The position numbers and the translations under genes are program-made. A model generated the notes under the pieces. That model saw nothing but the letters and a program-made list of their open reading frames with translations, made no database searches and had not been told where the DNA came from. DNA of 64,000 nt. It comes from Ohtaekwangia kribbensis (GTDB lineage: Bacteria; Bacteroidota; Bacteroidia; Cytophagales; Cyclobacteriaceae). The stretch covers positions 903,789-967,788 of the forward strand of contig NZ_JBHTKA010000008.1 in NCBI RefSeq assembly GCF_042676245.1, given 5' to 3'. Position 1 is the first letter of the stretch, and each line of letters starts with the position of its first letter. This document shows, in pieces, positions 9,190 to 18,274 of this stretch.

Positions 9190-9918
9190 ATGCTGCGGTC
9201 TGTATCGGGTTTAATTTTAACAGTTTGCACTGTAATTCTATCATCAGGCGTTCATGCACAGACGCAGGATAGTTATGAATATCAATCAGAATTTACCTGG
9301 GGTATAAACAAGAATACATCGGGTGGTTTGATCGGTGGACTTGTTTTCAAGAAAGCAAGAAAGCTGAACGATCGCACACTGGAGACTTTCGGTCTCGAGG
9401 TTATGAATGTTAAACACCCACAGGAGGTACGCACCAACTCCATCAATACCGGTAATTATTTCATTTACGGAAAGAGTAATTATCTCTATGCGTTTCGTCT
9501 TCAGTACGGCCGTGATCGCATCCTGTTCAAGAAAGCTCCGCAGCAAGGTGTGGAAATAAAAGGTATACTCGCGATTGGTCCTACCATTGGTGTAGTGGCA
9601 CCTTACTATGTGGAGTATGCACGCAGCAGCGACCTGGTTTCCCGTTCTGTACAATACCAACAAGGCATGGCGGCAGAAGATATCATGGGTACCGGGAGAT
9701 TGTTTGAAGGTATAGATGAATCGAAGATAGTGCCCGGTGCCAACCTGAAAGCAGCTATCAACTTTGAATTGGGCACAACTAAAAGCCAGGTGACAGGTTT
9801 TGAAGCAGGTTTTCTAATCGATGCCTATACCAAAAAGATCGAGCTGATGCCGGCAGCAAAAAATTACTCCGTGTTCCCCACACTCTTCATTACGCTCTTC
9901 TACGGAAGCAGAAAATAA
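9190..9918 (+). CDS. Predicted outer-membrane protein of unknown function
   Basis: About 242 residues with an N-terminal signal peptide (MLRSVSGLILTVCTVILSSGVHAQ). The mature part has alternating hydrophobic/polar strands with many aromatic residues (YLYAFRLQYG, VVAPYYVEYARS, VFPTLFITLFYGSRK), as in a small beta-barrel. It ends close to an aromatic strand, a common outer-membrane feature. Similar unnamed proteins are widespread in Bacteroidota; I know of no assigned function. The start could also be GTG 9184, two codons earlier; ATG 9190 is preferred because the signal peptide then begins normally. It stands alone, with a TATATTTG element upstream and no terminator seen. Confidence 0.75.
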   Translation: MLRSVSGLILTVCTVILSSGVHAQTQDSYEYQSEFTWGINKNTSGGLIGGLVFKKARKLNDRTLETFGLEVMNVKHPQEVRTNSINTGNYFIYGKSNYLYAFRLQYGRDRILFKKAPQQGVEIKGILAIGPTIGVVAPYYVEYARSSDLVSRSVQYQQGMAAEDIMGTGRLFEGIDESKIVPGANLKAAINFELGTTKSQVTGFEAGFLIDAYTKKIELMPAAKNYSVFPTLFITLFYGSRK

Positions 9919-9991
9919 CTGCTCATCATTTTCCCTTTTGTTATTTAAAATGTTCACATTAGGTTGACGCTATATTTCACTTTGTCAACTT

Positions 9992-10861
9992 ATGGAACGA
10001 AGAAAACTACATGCTCAGGGTCCTGAGTTTTCGCGCATCATTGCCGGTGCATGGCGCTGGAATTTATCTGAAGCATCCGTACATCACTTGATCGGCACAT
10101 CGCTTGAACAAGGCATCACTACCTTTGATCACGCAGATATATATGGCGATCATGGCAACGAAGCAATTTTTGGAAATGTACTACGCGGTAGTTCTTCCCT
10201 TCGCGGAAAGATGGAGATCGTAACAAAGTGTGGTATAAAATTTCCATCAGCACATAGGCCATCCAGTTGGGTAAAGCATTATGATACTTCCAGAGAACAT
10301 ATAGTGTGGTCGGCTGAGAATTCACTCAAGACATTGTCTACAGATCGCATCGATCTACTTTTAATTCATCGACCTGATCCATTACTAAATCCTGAAGAAG
10401 TAGCGGAAGCGTTCACATCATTGAAGCGAAGTGGCAAGGTGCTATATTTCGGCGTATCGAATTTTACACCAACACAATTCGAAATGTTGCAGAGCTACCT
10501 TTCGTTTCCATTGGTAACAAATCAAATTGAAGTGTCATTAACACATCATGCTCCGTTGTTCGATGGCTCACTCGATATACTCATGAAACATCGTGTAGCA
10601 CCAATGGCGTGGTCGCCATTAGGTGGGGGTAAATTGATGGAAAGTCAATCATCAGTCTTTGCAAAAGCTTCTCAGTATAAAGCAACTGAAACACAAATGG
10701 CACTAGCATGGCTGCTGAAACATCCGTCTGGTATGTTCCCTGTTATTGGTACAACGAAATCGGAACGTATCGTTGAAAGTGCGCAGGCTATACATATCAA
10801 CCTGGACAAACAAGATTGGTTTGAGATGCTGAAGATTGTACAGGGAAAAGAAATGCCTTAG
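9992..10861 (+). CDS. Aldo/keto reductase family oxidoreductase
   Basis: A 289-residue TIM-barrel NADPH-dependent reductase. The catalytic tetrad is visible: Asp and Tyr in the stretch FDHADIYGDHGNEAIFG, Lys in EIVTKCGI, and His in DLLLIHRPDPL. The C-terminal cofactor segment is FPVIGTTKSERI. Length and motifs fit the YdhF-like group of small bacterial aldo/keto reductases; the natural substrate cannot be read from sequence. The gene converges with the DoxX-like gene and their ends overlap by 4 nt (10858-10861), so neither has room for its own downstream terminator. Confidence 0.92.
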   Translation: MERRKLHAQGPEFSRIIAGAWRWNLSEASVHHLIGTSLEQGITTFDHADIYGDHGNEAIFGNVLRGSSSLRGKMEIVTKCGIKFPSAHRPSSWVKHYDTSREHIVWSAENSLKTLSTDRIDLLLIHRPDPLLNPEEVAEAFTSLKRSGKVLYFGVSNFTPTQFEMLQSYLSFPLVTNQIEVSLTHHAPLFDGSLDILMKHRVAPMAWSPLGGGKLMESQSSVFAKASQYKATETQMALAWLLKHPSGMFPVIGTTKSERIVESAQAIHINLDKQDWFEMLKIVQGKEMP

Positions 10862-11508
10862 TATACTTTACTCTGCTTGAGTGCAAGGCGATCTTTCCAC
10901 AGCTTGATCGCCAGCGCAGCAACACCAACAGTAAGCATAGCAATGCCCCATACGTGGAAGATAGAATGATTGTTGAAGATCCACGGCATAATGGTGAGCA
11001 CGATAAAAATTACTCCGGTAACTGTCCACAGCGGGTCTGTCATAAATTTATCTTCAGGTTCGGTGGTAAGATTTACTTTGATGCGGTGATCCTGCCTGAA
11101 TAATATGATCCATTTCTTATAGTCCCACACGATTAGGAAGATCGTGGCCACTAGCATCAGCGTGGTAATAACCGGAGTACCCATGCCGAAGTTTATAGCG
11201 TGTGTAATAACAAATACATTCAAAATAATGGGAAGAAACATCATAGCACCAACCGTAGCAAAGCGCTGTGTCATGAGCAGTGCACCTGAAATGAATTGAC
11301 CCCAGCCGAGAAAATTCCAGTAAAAACCTGTCTGATACATGGCTTCGAAAAAATAACCAACGGGTTCTGTTGGCGGAATACTGGTAAATCGCATACTTTT
11401 AATCTTGACGATTGATGCGAAAACAAAAGCGAATCCAACGAGATAGCGCAGGTAAATTACGGCCAACTTAAACAACAGCAGCTTTTTTAGCGTATCAATG
11501 AATTTCAT
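10858..11508 (-). CDS. DoxX-like integral membrane protein
   Basis: A 216-residue protein with an N-terminal DoxX-type four-helix bundle: spans near residues 15-33 (YLRYLVGFAFVFASIVKI), 65-85, 85-108 (AMMFLPIILNVFVITHAI) and 112-130, plus two more spans in the last third. The segment GFYWNFLGWGQFISGALLM is characteristic of this fold. DoxX-like proteins are small membrane proteins with loosely defined redox or quinone-linked roles; no function can be assigned here. It is transcribed toward the aldo/keto reductase and away from uvrA. No TAnnTTTG element was found in the 100 bp before its start. Confidence 0.75.
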   Translation of the reverse strand: MKFIDTLKKLLLFKLAVIYLRYLVGFAFVFASIVKIKSMRFTSIPPTEPVGYFFEAMYQTGFYWNFLGWGQFISGALLMTQRFATVGAMMFLPIILNVFVITHAINFGMGTPVITTLMLVATIFLIVWDYKKWIILFRQDHRIKVNLTTEPEDKFMTDPLWTVTGVIFIVLTIMPWIFNNHSIFHVWGIAMLTVGVAALAIKLWKDRLALKQSKVY

Positions 11509-11613
11509 GGATGGTAGACGGGCAGCGAATGAAGATGTTACAATTCTTTTTTTGATTTTGCCGGAAACATTCAGCAGAGCATTTTTGTATTCTTCTTATT
11601 GCAAAGTTTCAAC

Positions 11614-14463
11614 ATGGCGAAAGCAGCAGCAGACAAGAAAGTAATAGACCTTACCGGTCATGAAAATATTGAAGTAATCGGGGCACGCGAGCATAACCTC
11701 AAAAACATTAACGTTGAGTTTCCCCGAAATAAACTCGTAGTCATTACAGGCATTAGCGGCAGTGGAAAATCATCGCTCGCTTTTGATACCATTTATGCAG
11801 AAGGACAGCGCAGGTATATGGAGAGTTTCTCGGCCTACGCACGCAGTTTCCTCGGCAACCTGGAGCGCCCGGATGTTGACAAGATCAACGGGTTAAGTCC
11901 GGTAATTTCCATCGAACAAAAAACTACTTCCCGAAATCCGCGATCAACTGTTGGTACTGTAACCGAGATATACGATTTCATGCGTTTGCTATACGCGCGT
12001 GCCGGTGAAGCGTTTTCATACCTCAGCGGTGAACGCATGGTGCGCCAGTCGGAAGAGCAGATACTCGATGCTATTCTGCAAAACTATAAAGGCAAAAAAC
12101 TTATTCTGCTCGCACCAATCGTAAAAGGAAGAAAAGGACACTATCGCGAGTTGTTCCAGCAGGTCAGAAAATCAGGCTATACCAAAGTACGTGTAGACGG
12201 GGAGTTGCAGGACATTACCGCGAAGATGCAACTTGATCGTTATAAGATACACGATATCGAAGTGGTGATCGATCGCATCGTAGTAGATCCAAAAGATCGT
12301 CATCGTATCGGGCAGTCGATTGGTAAGTCACTCAAGGAAGGTAAAGGTATAATTATGGTGATGGAGGAGAATGGGAAAGTTCATCACTTCTCCAAATTCC
12401 TCATGGATCCTAAAACAGGTTTATCGTACGATGAGCCTGCTCCCAACATGTTCTCCTTCAACTCTCCGTATGGAGCGTGCCCTACCTGTAATGGTTTAGG
12501 ACAGATTGAAGAGATTACCGAAGAGTCTATCATTCCGGATAAAAAACTAAGCATAAGTCGCGGAGGATTTTTACCACTCGGTGAATATCGCGACATCTGG
12601 ATCTTTAAAAAGATAGAAGCTATACTGAAGCGCTATAAACTTACGCTGAGTACACCAATAAAGGAGTTTCCGAAGGAAGCGCTGAAAGTATTGTTGTATG
12701 GTGATGATGAACCGGTAGCAGTTGCATCGGTAAAGTATCCGGGCACAGAATGGAACACCCGCTTTGAAGGTATCATTAACTTCCTGGAGAAACAGCGTGA
12801 TGAAGGATCGGAAGCGATCAAGAAATGGGTTGAAGATTTCACCATCATCAAGAAATGTCCCGAGTGTAATGGTGCACGTCTAAAAAAGGAATCGCTTCAT
12901 TTCAAGATCGACAGCAAAAATATAGCGGAGCTCGCAGAGCTTGATGTGCAGGCGTTGCAGAAATGGTTTGAAGGTTTGGAGAAACGCCTGAACGAAAAGC
13001 AACGCGTTATAGCAACGGAAGTATTGAAAGAGATACGCAAACGTATCGGCTTTCTGCTGGATGTAGGGTTGGACTATCTCAATCTGAATCGTCCTATACG
13101 TACATTGAGTGGCGGTGAGTCTCAACGCATCAGGCTGGCTACACAGATTGGTACACAACTCGTAGGTGTACTATATATTCTGGATGAACCGAGTATAGGA
13201 CTTCACGCACGTGACAATGTGAAGCTTATCAAAGCCTTGAAAGATCTGCGTGATATAGGCAATAGTGTTGTGGTAGTGGAGCACGATAAAGACATGATGC
13301 TGGAGTGCGACTATATATTGGATATAGGCCCCGGTGCAGGTCGTCATGGAGGTCACGTAGTAAATGCTGGTGATCCGAAAACATTTATAGCCAACAACAG
13401 TACCACGGCTAAGTTTCTAAGCGGAAAAATGGCTATACCTTACCTGAAGGAAAGGAGAAAAGGTTCCGGTGAAAAAATGATATTGAAGGGAGCATCTGGT
13501 AACAACCTGAAAGATGTAACGCTTGAAATTCCACTCGGCACACTTACCTGTATAACCGGAGTTTCCGGCAGTGGTAAATCTACATTGATACATGAAACAC
13601 TTTTCCCGATACTGAATCAACATTTCTATAATTCGCGTACTGAGCCACTCACATTTGAGAAGATTGATGGACTTCAACATATCGATAAAGTAATTGAAGT
13701 AGATCAGTCTCCAATCGGGCGAACGCCACGATCAAACCCGGCTACCTATACCGGTGTGTTCAGCGATATCCGCGATCTGTTTGCACAGATGCCGGAAGCG
13801 AAGATCAGAGGGTATAAAACAGGTCGCTTCTCATTTAACGTAAAAGGCGGGCGATGTGAGACATGCGAAGGTGCAGGACTCCGTTTGATCGAAATGGAAT
13901 TTTTACCGGATGTACATGTGCCATGCGAAACATGCAAAGGTAAACGCTATAATCGCGAAACACTTGAGGTACGCTTCAAGGGTAAATCGATCAGTGATGT
14001 ACTCGATATGACGGTGGAGGAAGCTGTAACTTTCTTTGAGAATCAACCGAAGATACTGCGGAAGATACAAACGCTGAGTGAAGTAGGGCTTGGGTATATT
14101 TCGCTTGGACAACATGCCACTACACTTTCCGGTGGTGAAGCCCAACGTGTAAAACTGGCCACCGAACTTTCCAAGCGCGATACCGGTAAAACATTTTATA
14201 TACTGGATGAACCTACAACCGGTTTGCATTTCCAGGATATAGCACACTTGCTGGATGTATTGCAGAAGCTGGTTGACAAAGGTAATTCTGTGCTGGTGAT
14301 TGAGCACAACCTCGATGTTATAAAAGCCTCCGACTATATTGTTGATCTTGGTCCTGAAGGTGGCGCGAAAGGCGGAAAGATCATTGCCAAGGGAACACCG
14401 GAAGAAGTAGCCAAAAGTAACGCAGGCTATACGGGTAAATTCCTGAAAGCAGAGTTGAACTAA
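11614..14463 (+). CDS. uvrA: Excinuclease ABC subunit A
   Basis: A 949-residue DNA-damage recognition ATPase of nucleotide excision repair. It has two ABC modules: the first Walker A is GISGSGKSSLA (about residue 47) with signature LSGGESQRI (about 498); the second is GVSGSGKSTL (about 648) with signature LSGGEAQRV (about 838). The zinc-binding pairs CPTCNG and CPEC lie in the first half, and CETCEG plus CETCKG near 748 and 772 in the second. The usual DEPSIGLH and DEPTTGLH Walker B motifs are present. Length is normal for the family. ATG 11614 is chosen over TTG 11599 because UvrA proteins begin near here and MAK is a normal start. uvrC lies at 26 kb in this window; uvrB is absent. A terminator follows at 14488-14512. 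Confidence 0.97.
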   Translation: MAKAAADKKVIDLTGHENIEVIGAREHNLKNINVEFPRNKLVVITGISGSGKSSLAFDTIYAEGQRRYMESFSAYARSFLGNLERPDVDKINGLSPVISIEQKTTSRNPRSTVGTVTEIYDFMRLLYARAGEAFSYLSGERMVRQSEEQILDAILQNYKGKKLILLAPIVKGRKGHYRELFQQVRKSGYTKVRVDGELQDITAKMQLDRYKIHDIEVVIDRIVVDPKDRHRIGQSIGKSLKEGKGIIMVMEENGKVHHFSKFLMDPKTGLSYDEPAPNMFSFNSPYGACPTCNGLGQIEEITEESIIPDKKLSISRGGFLPLGEYRDIWIFKKIEAILKRYKLTLSTPIKEFPKEALKVLLYGDDEPVAVASVKYPGTEWNTRFEGIINFLEKQRDEGSEAIKKWVEDFTIIKKCPECNGARLKKESLHFKIDSKNIAELAELDVQALQKWFEGLEKRLNEKQRVIATEVLKEIRKRIGFLLDVGLDYLNLNRPIRTLSGGESQRIRLATQIGTQLVGVLYILDEPSIGLHARDNVKLIKALKDLRDIGNSVVVVEHDKDMMLECDYILDIGPGAGRHGGHVVNAGDPKTFIANNSTTAKFLSGKMAIPYLKERRKGSGEKMILKGASGNNLKDVTLEIPLGTLTCITGVSGSGKSTLIHETLFPILNQHFYNSRTEPLTFEKIDGLQHIDKVIEVDQSPIGRTPRSNPATYTGVFSDIRDLFAQMPEAKIRGYKTGRFSFNVKGGRCETCEGAGLRLIEMEFLPDVHVPCETCKGKRYNRETLEVRFKGKSISDVLDMTVEEAVTFFENQPKILRKIQTLSEVGLGYISLGQHATTLSGGEAQRVKLATELSKRDTGKTFYILDEPTTGLHFQDIAHLLDVLQKLVDKGNSVLVIEHNLDVIKASDYIVDLGPEGGAKGGKIIAKGTPEEVAKSNAGYTGKFLKAELN

Positions 14464-14487
14464 TTAGAGTACCTATATCATGTTACA

Positions 14488-14512
14488 GATCGGTATGGCC
14501 CGATCATTTTTT
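14488..14512 (+). terminator. Intrinsic terminator after uvrA
   Basis: GATCGG (14488-14493) pairs with CCGATC (14500-14505) across a 6-nt loop, followed by A and a run of six T. It lies 25 nt after the uvrA stop and directly before the next start codon at 14515. Confidence 0.7.
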
Positions 14513-14514
14513 GT

Positions 14515-14763
14515 ATGAATGCAAACACCCGGCAATATCTTTTTGGTGGAATATTTCTGCTAGTAGGTTTTTACCAGCTATACCAGCGCGATTACCTGGA
14601 AGCTTCGCTTTACCTGTTGGCAGCGCTTTCGTTTATGTTCAACTCGCTGGCAGCAGAACCACGGCTGGCAGCCTATAAGAAACCGATCGTTATTATTACC
14701 TGGACGCTTATGATTATTACAGCGCTGGTGTTCTTATATGTGCTTCAATTTAAATTTCGGTAA
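14515..14763 (+). CDS. Small membrane protein, unknown function
   Basis: 82 residues with three hydrophobic stretches (YLFGGIFLLVGFYQLY, ASLYLLAALSFMF, PIVIITWTLMIITALVFLYVL). No family is recognised. The ATG is 2 nt downstream of the uvrA terminator T-run, so if it is expressed it depends on read-through or a promoter hidden in the uvrA end. The absence of frame-breaking stops and the clean hydrophobic pattern support a real gene, moderately. Confidence 0.6.
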   Translation: MNANTRQYLFGGIFLLVGFYQLYQRDYLEASLYLLAALSFMFNSLAAEPRLAAYKKPIVIITWTLMIITALVFLYVLQFKFR

Positions 14764-14813
14764 TGCGCAGCAGCCATCCACATAAATCCTGAACCAGAAG
14801 GCCGCTATTTCTG

Positions 14814-14821
14814 TACTTTTG
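14814..14821 (+). promoter_or_regulatory. -7 element of the lytS-like/lytTR operon
   Basis: TACTTTTG matches TAnnTTTG exactly and ends only 4 nt before GTG 14826. With initiation about 5-7 nt after the element, the message would start at or next to the start codon. No TTG is seen at the -33 distance. Confidence 0.45.
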
Positions 14822-14825
14822 AATT

Positions 14826-15899
14826 GTGGATACCGTGGTTAACAAGTATAGGCTATATTGGAGCTTGCAGATTGGCGGGTGGATGCTATATGCGTTCATT
14901 CAGATCGTTTCGAGCTTCCTGGCAACCGTTGGCGGTGTTGCACCAAGGCGTATTATATTCCTGCTGGCGGAGGCTATATTGTGCCTGCTGGTATCTCATT
15001 TCTTCCGAAGCTTTCTGATCCGCTGGAAGTGGCTATACTTCCCGATGCCTAAACTTATACCGAGTGTACTCATGGCCGTTTTTGTAATGGGTATTATAGT
15101 ATATTTTCTGCGGATACCGGTAAATCTGCTCCTCGGAAGATTGTTCGATCCGATTATAGCGTTTGACCCCTCGCAGATTTTAGGACAATCATTTTTTTAT
15201 ACCATTCTGTTTTTCCTTTGGGCGCTCTTCTACTTCATTTACCATTACTTCGATCGCTATAATAAATCACTGAAGTACGAAGCCTCTATGATTGAGATCG
15301 AGTTGAATAATCTGAAGTCGCAGCTCAACCCGCATTTTATTTTTAACGCGTTGAATAGTATACGTGCTTTGGTAGATGAAAATCCATCCAAATCAAAACA
15401 GGCAATCAATCAGCTTTCAAACATCTTACGAAACAGTCTTGCGTCTGATAAAAAAGGCTTGACAAAATTTGATGATGAGCTGCGAATTGTAAAAGACTAT
15501 CTTGGCCTGGAAAGTATACGTTTTGAAGAACGCCTCAAGACGGAATTTGATATTCATCCGTTATCCTATGGATTTCTCGTGCCGCCACTTATGATCCAGA
15601 CATTGGTGGAGAATGGAATCAAACACGGCATCTCCAAGTTAACCAAAGGTGGAATGATACAGGTGAAAACATATGTTGACAACGAGCGTATGAAGATCCA
15701 TATTCGTAACACTGGCCACCTGGTGAATGGCGCGAAGCGAACGAAAACCGGACTGGGTCTGAAGAACACCATACAACGGTTGAAACTGATTTATGGTGAT
15801 GAAGCCTCTTTCCGTATTGTAAACGAAAACGATAATTTTGTACTTACTGAAATTATAATTCCTCAACAGATCACTTATGAGAGCATTAATCGTGGATGA
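14826..15899 (+). CDS. LytS-type sensor histidine kinase (His_kinase family)
   Basis: A 357-residue membrane kinase. Four spans fill residues 12-145. A His_kinase domain follows with the H-box LKSQLNPHFIFNALNSIRALV, cut here to QLNPHFIFNALN, whose His is phosphorylated. The HATPase region contains PPLMIQTLVENGIKHGI and TGLGLKN. GTG 14826 is the only start that keeps the family's conserved N-terminus (YWSLQIGGWMLYA), because an in-frame stop sits at 14820-14822. The last 23 nt overlap the response regulator gene, so translation is coupled and the two form a cognate pair. The family commonly controls envelope or surface functions in Bacteroidota; the stimulus is unknown. Confidence 0.92.
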   Translation: MDTVVNKYRLYWSLQIGGWMLYAFIQIVSSFLATVGGVAPRRIIFLLAEAILCLLVSHFFRSFLIRWKWLYFPMPKLIPSVLMAVFVMGIIVYFLRIPVNLLLGRLFDPIIAFDPSQILGQSFFYTILFFLWALFYFIYHYFDRYNKSLKYEASMIEIELNNLKSQLNPHFIFNALNSIRALVDENPSKSKQAINQLSNILRNSLASDKKGLTKFDDELRIVKDYLGLESIRFEERLKTEFDIHPLSYGFLVPPLMIQTLVENGIKHGISKLTKGGMIQVKTYVDNERMKIHIRNTGHLVNGAKRTKTGLGLKNTIQRLKLIYGDEASFRIVNENDNFVLTEIIIPQQITYESINRG

Positions 15900-16599
15900 T
15901 GAGCGCCTGGCTCGTAAAGAATTAATGAAATTACTGGAAGACCACCCGATGATTGAAGTAGTTGGGGAAGCTGCTAACGCTGATGAAGCGATGCAGTTGG
16001 TTAATGACCTCAATCCGGATTTATTATTCCTGGATATACAGATGCCAGGCAAAACAGGATTTCAATTGCTGGAAGAACTTGATGGTGTACCCCTGGTAGT
16101 GTTTACTACTGCGTACGATGAGTTTGCGTTGAAAGCTTTCGAAGTAAATGCACTGGACTATCTCTTAAAACCTATACAACCGGAGCGTCTTGCTGAGACC
16201 GTATCCAAACTTGCAGAGAAAGAAAGAGCCAAGGTTGCTGCTATTCGTGGACCTGAGAAGAAATTAGGTCTCAATGATCAGGTGTTTGTAAAGGATGGCG
16301 ATCGCTGTTGGTTCGTGAGTCTTTCCAATGTTCGCTTATTCGAATCAGACGGTAACTATATCAAAGTATATTTCGATGCAAACCGTCCGATGATTCACAA
16401 ATCACTCAACGCGCTTGATGAGAAACTGGATGAGCGTGCCTTCTTCCGCGCAAGCCGCAAGCATATTGTTAACCTGAGTTGGGTAGAAGGCATTGAGCCA
16501 TGGTTTAATGGAGGTCTTATGGTGAAGCTTCGCGGTGGTGATAAAGTTGAAGTGAGTCGCAGGCAGGCAGCCAAGTTTAAGGATATGATGAGCCTCTAG
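15877..16599 (+). CDS. LytTR-family response regulator
   Basis: 240 residues: a receiver domain (1-120) with acidic pocket VDDE, phospho-acceptor Asp in LLFLDIQMPG (about residue 54), the conserved Thr in VFTTAYDEFA and Lys in YLLKPIQ. A LytTR DNA-binding domain follows from about 140 to 240, with FVKDGDRCWFV, ESDGNYIKVYF and FFRASRKHIVNL as landmarks. It overlaps the upstream kinase gene by 23 nt and is its likely partner. LytTR regulators bind paired direct repeats upstream of their targets; none is obvious in the adjacent intergenic regions. Confidence 0.94.
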   Translation: MRALIVDDERLARKELMKLLEDHPMIEVVGEAANADEAMQLVNDLNPDLLFLDIQMPGKTGFQLLEELDGVPLVVFTTAYDEFALKAFEVNALDYLLKPIQPERLAETVSKLAEKERAKVAAIRGPEKKLGLNDQVFVKDGDRCWFVSLSNVRLFESDGNYIKVYFDANRPMIHKSLNALDEKLDERAFFRASRKHIVNLSWVEGIEPWFNGGLMVKLRGGDKVEVSRRQAAKFKDMMSL

Positions 16600-16643
16600 A
16601 TGTGCCTATGTGCTTAGGTTGAAATGCACACAGCGTGTAGGGG

Positions 16644-17012
16644 CTACGTTAGTACGAGGTCGATTAATTCTTTTTGTACGTTCCAGTCTTTGGCGAGTTT
16701 TAGCATCGCGGTGGCTTCCATTTCAGTAACGTAGCCTTTCAGATTATTGGCCTGCCATACCATGTTGATTAACTCGATGCGTTTTTCTTTCGAGTAATCG
16801 CCAATGATGTCGTTCAGGTAATCGCGGGCGCGATCGAACGCTGTTATATAGTCTTGTGCAATGAAATCAAGTGCCCAGGCGTATTCGTTGTGAGCGTCCA
16901 GTTCATCGGCAGTTTTATCAAGATCATTCTTCTCTTCTTCATCCAGTCCGTGATAGTGAAAGATCACAGACTTCAGAAGCATAAACACCTTCTTTTCTTC
17001 AGGGGATTTCAT
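16644..17012 (-). CDS. Small all-helical protein, possibly TerB-like
   Basis: 122 residues, acidic and predicted all-helical, without membrane spans or signal peptide. The end (GYVTEMEATAMLKLAKDWNVQKEL) resembles the last helices of TerB-like domains, in which an acidic residue pattern follows a Gly turn. This is a weak similarity by eye, so the family is uncertain. It lies 62 nt downstream of hemW on the same strand and may be its operon partner. The gene converges with the LytTR regulator. Confidence 0.65.
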   Translation of the reverse strand: MKSPEEKKVFMLLKSVIFHYHGLDEEEKNDLDKTADELDAHNEYAWALDFIAQDYITAFDRARDYLNDIIGDYSKEKRIELINMVWQANNLKGYVTEMEATAMLKLAKDWNVQKELIDLVLT

Positions 17013-17074
17013 TTTTTTGGGTTGCAGGAATTCGAAAAATACGAAACTATCGCAGAGCTTGAAAGGCGATCCGG

Positions 17075-18205
17075 TTACCGAAGCATAAATAAATCCGAAG
17101 CAATTTTATCAGCGAGCAATTTCCCGCTTTTCGTTAGCAGCAACGTATCATTTTGCAGCAGCGCAAATTTTTGTTCGCATAAAGATTTTATGTACTGCTC
17201 ATGATCGGCCAGCAAATCATATTGATAAAGCTGTTGAAGTTTTTTCAGATCAGTGCCCCATTGTGTCCGCAGGGTTGTGAGCAGAAAGTCGTTGATCTTG
17301 TCTTCGCGTGTTAAACTCTCCAGTGTAAACGGAATAATATTCTGCTGCATGCCTCGAACATACGCTGCGTTATTGCTGATGTTATACTGGCGACTGCTTT
17401 GATTATACGAATGCGCGCTCGGCCCCACGCCTAAATATCTTTCCTGTTTCCAATAACTGCTGTTGTGTCTGGACTCAAAACCTGGTCGTGCAAAATTCGA
17501 TACTTCGTATTGTTCAAAACCTGCATCTCCAAGCAATGTTACCAGTGTCTCAAGTTGTGACGCAGCAACATCGTCCTCGGTAACTTTCAGTTTTCCGGTT
17601 GCAGCCCATCTTCCAAAAACAGTTTTGTCTTCAATGGTAAGCGAGTATGACGAAATATGCTCTGGAGAAAGACGTATAGCCTGTGCGATATTTTGTTTCC
17701 AGGCATCATCGTCTTGCCCGGGAATCGCATAGATCAGATCTATACTAATGTTTTGAAAGCCGGCATTACGCGCTTCCTCAACGCATACTGTCGCAGACTG
17801 ACTGTTGTGTGCGCGATTTAAAAACTGGAGCACTTTATCATCAAAAGACTGTATGCCGATACTGAGACGATTCACGCCCTGACTTTGCAGTTGCCTCAAC
17901 CGTGATAGTGAAAGGTCATCCGGATTTGCTTCGAGTGTAATTTCGGCAGCATCACTCACGGAAAAGTTTTCGTGTATTGTATCGAATAACAAATCCAGTT
18001 CTTCTTCAGTAAGCAGCGAAGGAGTGCCGCCACCAAAATAAATGGTATTGATACGCTCTCCATTTACGTAGTCTTTTTGAAGGATGAGCTCGCGCGCAAT
18101 AGCTTCCACCAGCTCACGTTTTGTTGTGAGATTGGTGGAAAAATGAAAATCGCAGTAGTAACAAGCCTGCTTACAAAAAGGAATATGTAAGTAAATTCCT
18201 GCCAT
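17075..18205 (-). CDS. hemW: Radical SAM haem chaperone HemW
   Basis: A 376-residue radical S-adenosylmethionine protein. The cluster motif CX3CX2C is seen as CKQACYYCDF close to the N-terminus, after GIYLHIPF. GGGTPSLL and the stretch ITLEANPDD are also typical. HemW binds haem and is thought to deliver it to target proteins; it has often been misnamed coproporphyrinogen oxidase HemN, which differs in its N-terminal region. I start at ATG 18205 (MAGIYLHIPF) rather than at 18229, since the family begins right before the IYLHIPFC motif. hemD lies 1.2 kb away on the other strand, giving a loose haem neighbourhood. Confidence 0.92.
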   Translation of the reverse strand: MAGIYLHIPFCKQACYYCDFHFSTNLTTKRELVEAIARELILQKDYVNGERINTIYFGGGTPSLLTEEELDLLFDTIHENFSVSDAAEITLEANPDDLSLSRLRQLQSQGVNRLSIGIQSFDDKVLQFLNRAHNSQSATVCVEEARNAGFQNISIDLIYAIPGQDDDAWKQNIAQAIRLSPEHISSYSLTIEDKTVFGRWAATGKLKVTEDDVAASQLETLVTLLGDAGFEQYEVSNFARPGFESRHNSSYWKQERYLGVGPSAHSYNQSSRQYNISNNAAYVRGMQQNIIPFTLESLTREDKINDFLLTTLRTQWGTDLKKLQQLYQYDLLADHEQYIKSLCEQKFALLQNDTLLLTKSGKLLADKIASDLFMLR

Positions 18206-18252
18206 AAAGTGATGTAAACTTACCAGCATTTCCGATATCAGTCCAATTCTAA

Positions 18253-18260
18253 TATTTTTG
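18253..18260 (+). promoter_or_regulatory. -7 element of the DUF4271-hemD operon
   Basis: TATTTTTG fits TAnnTTTG and lies 14 nt before ATG 18275. It is close to the divergent hemW start (18205), so the 69-bp gap holds control signals for both. Confidence 0.4.
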
Positions 18261-18274
18261 AAGCTTTGTTATCT

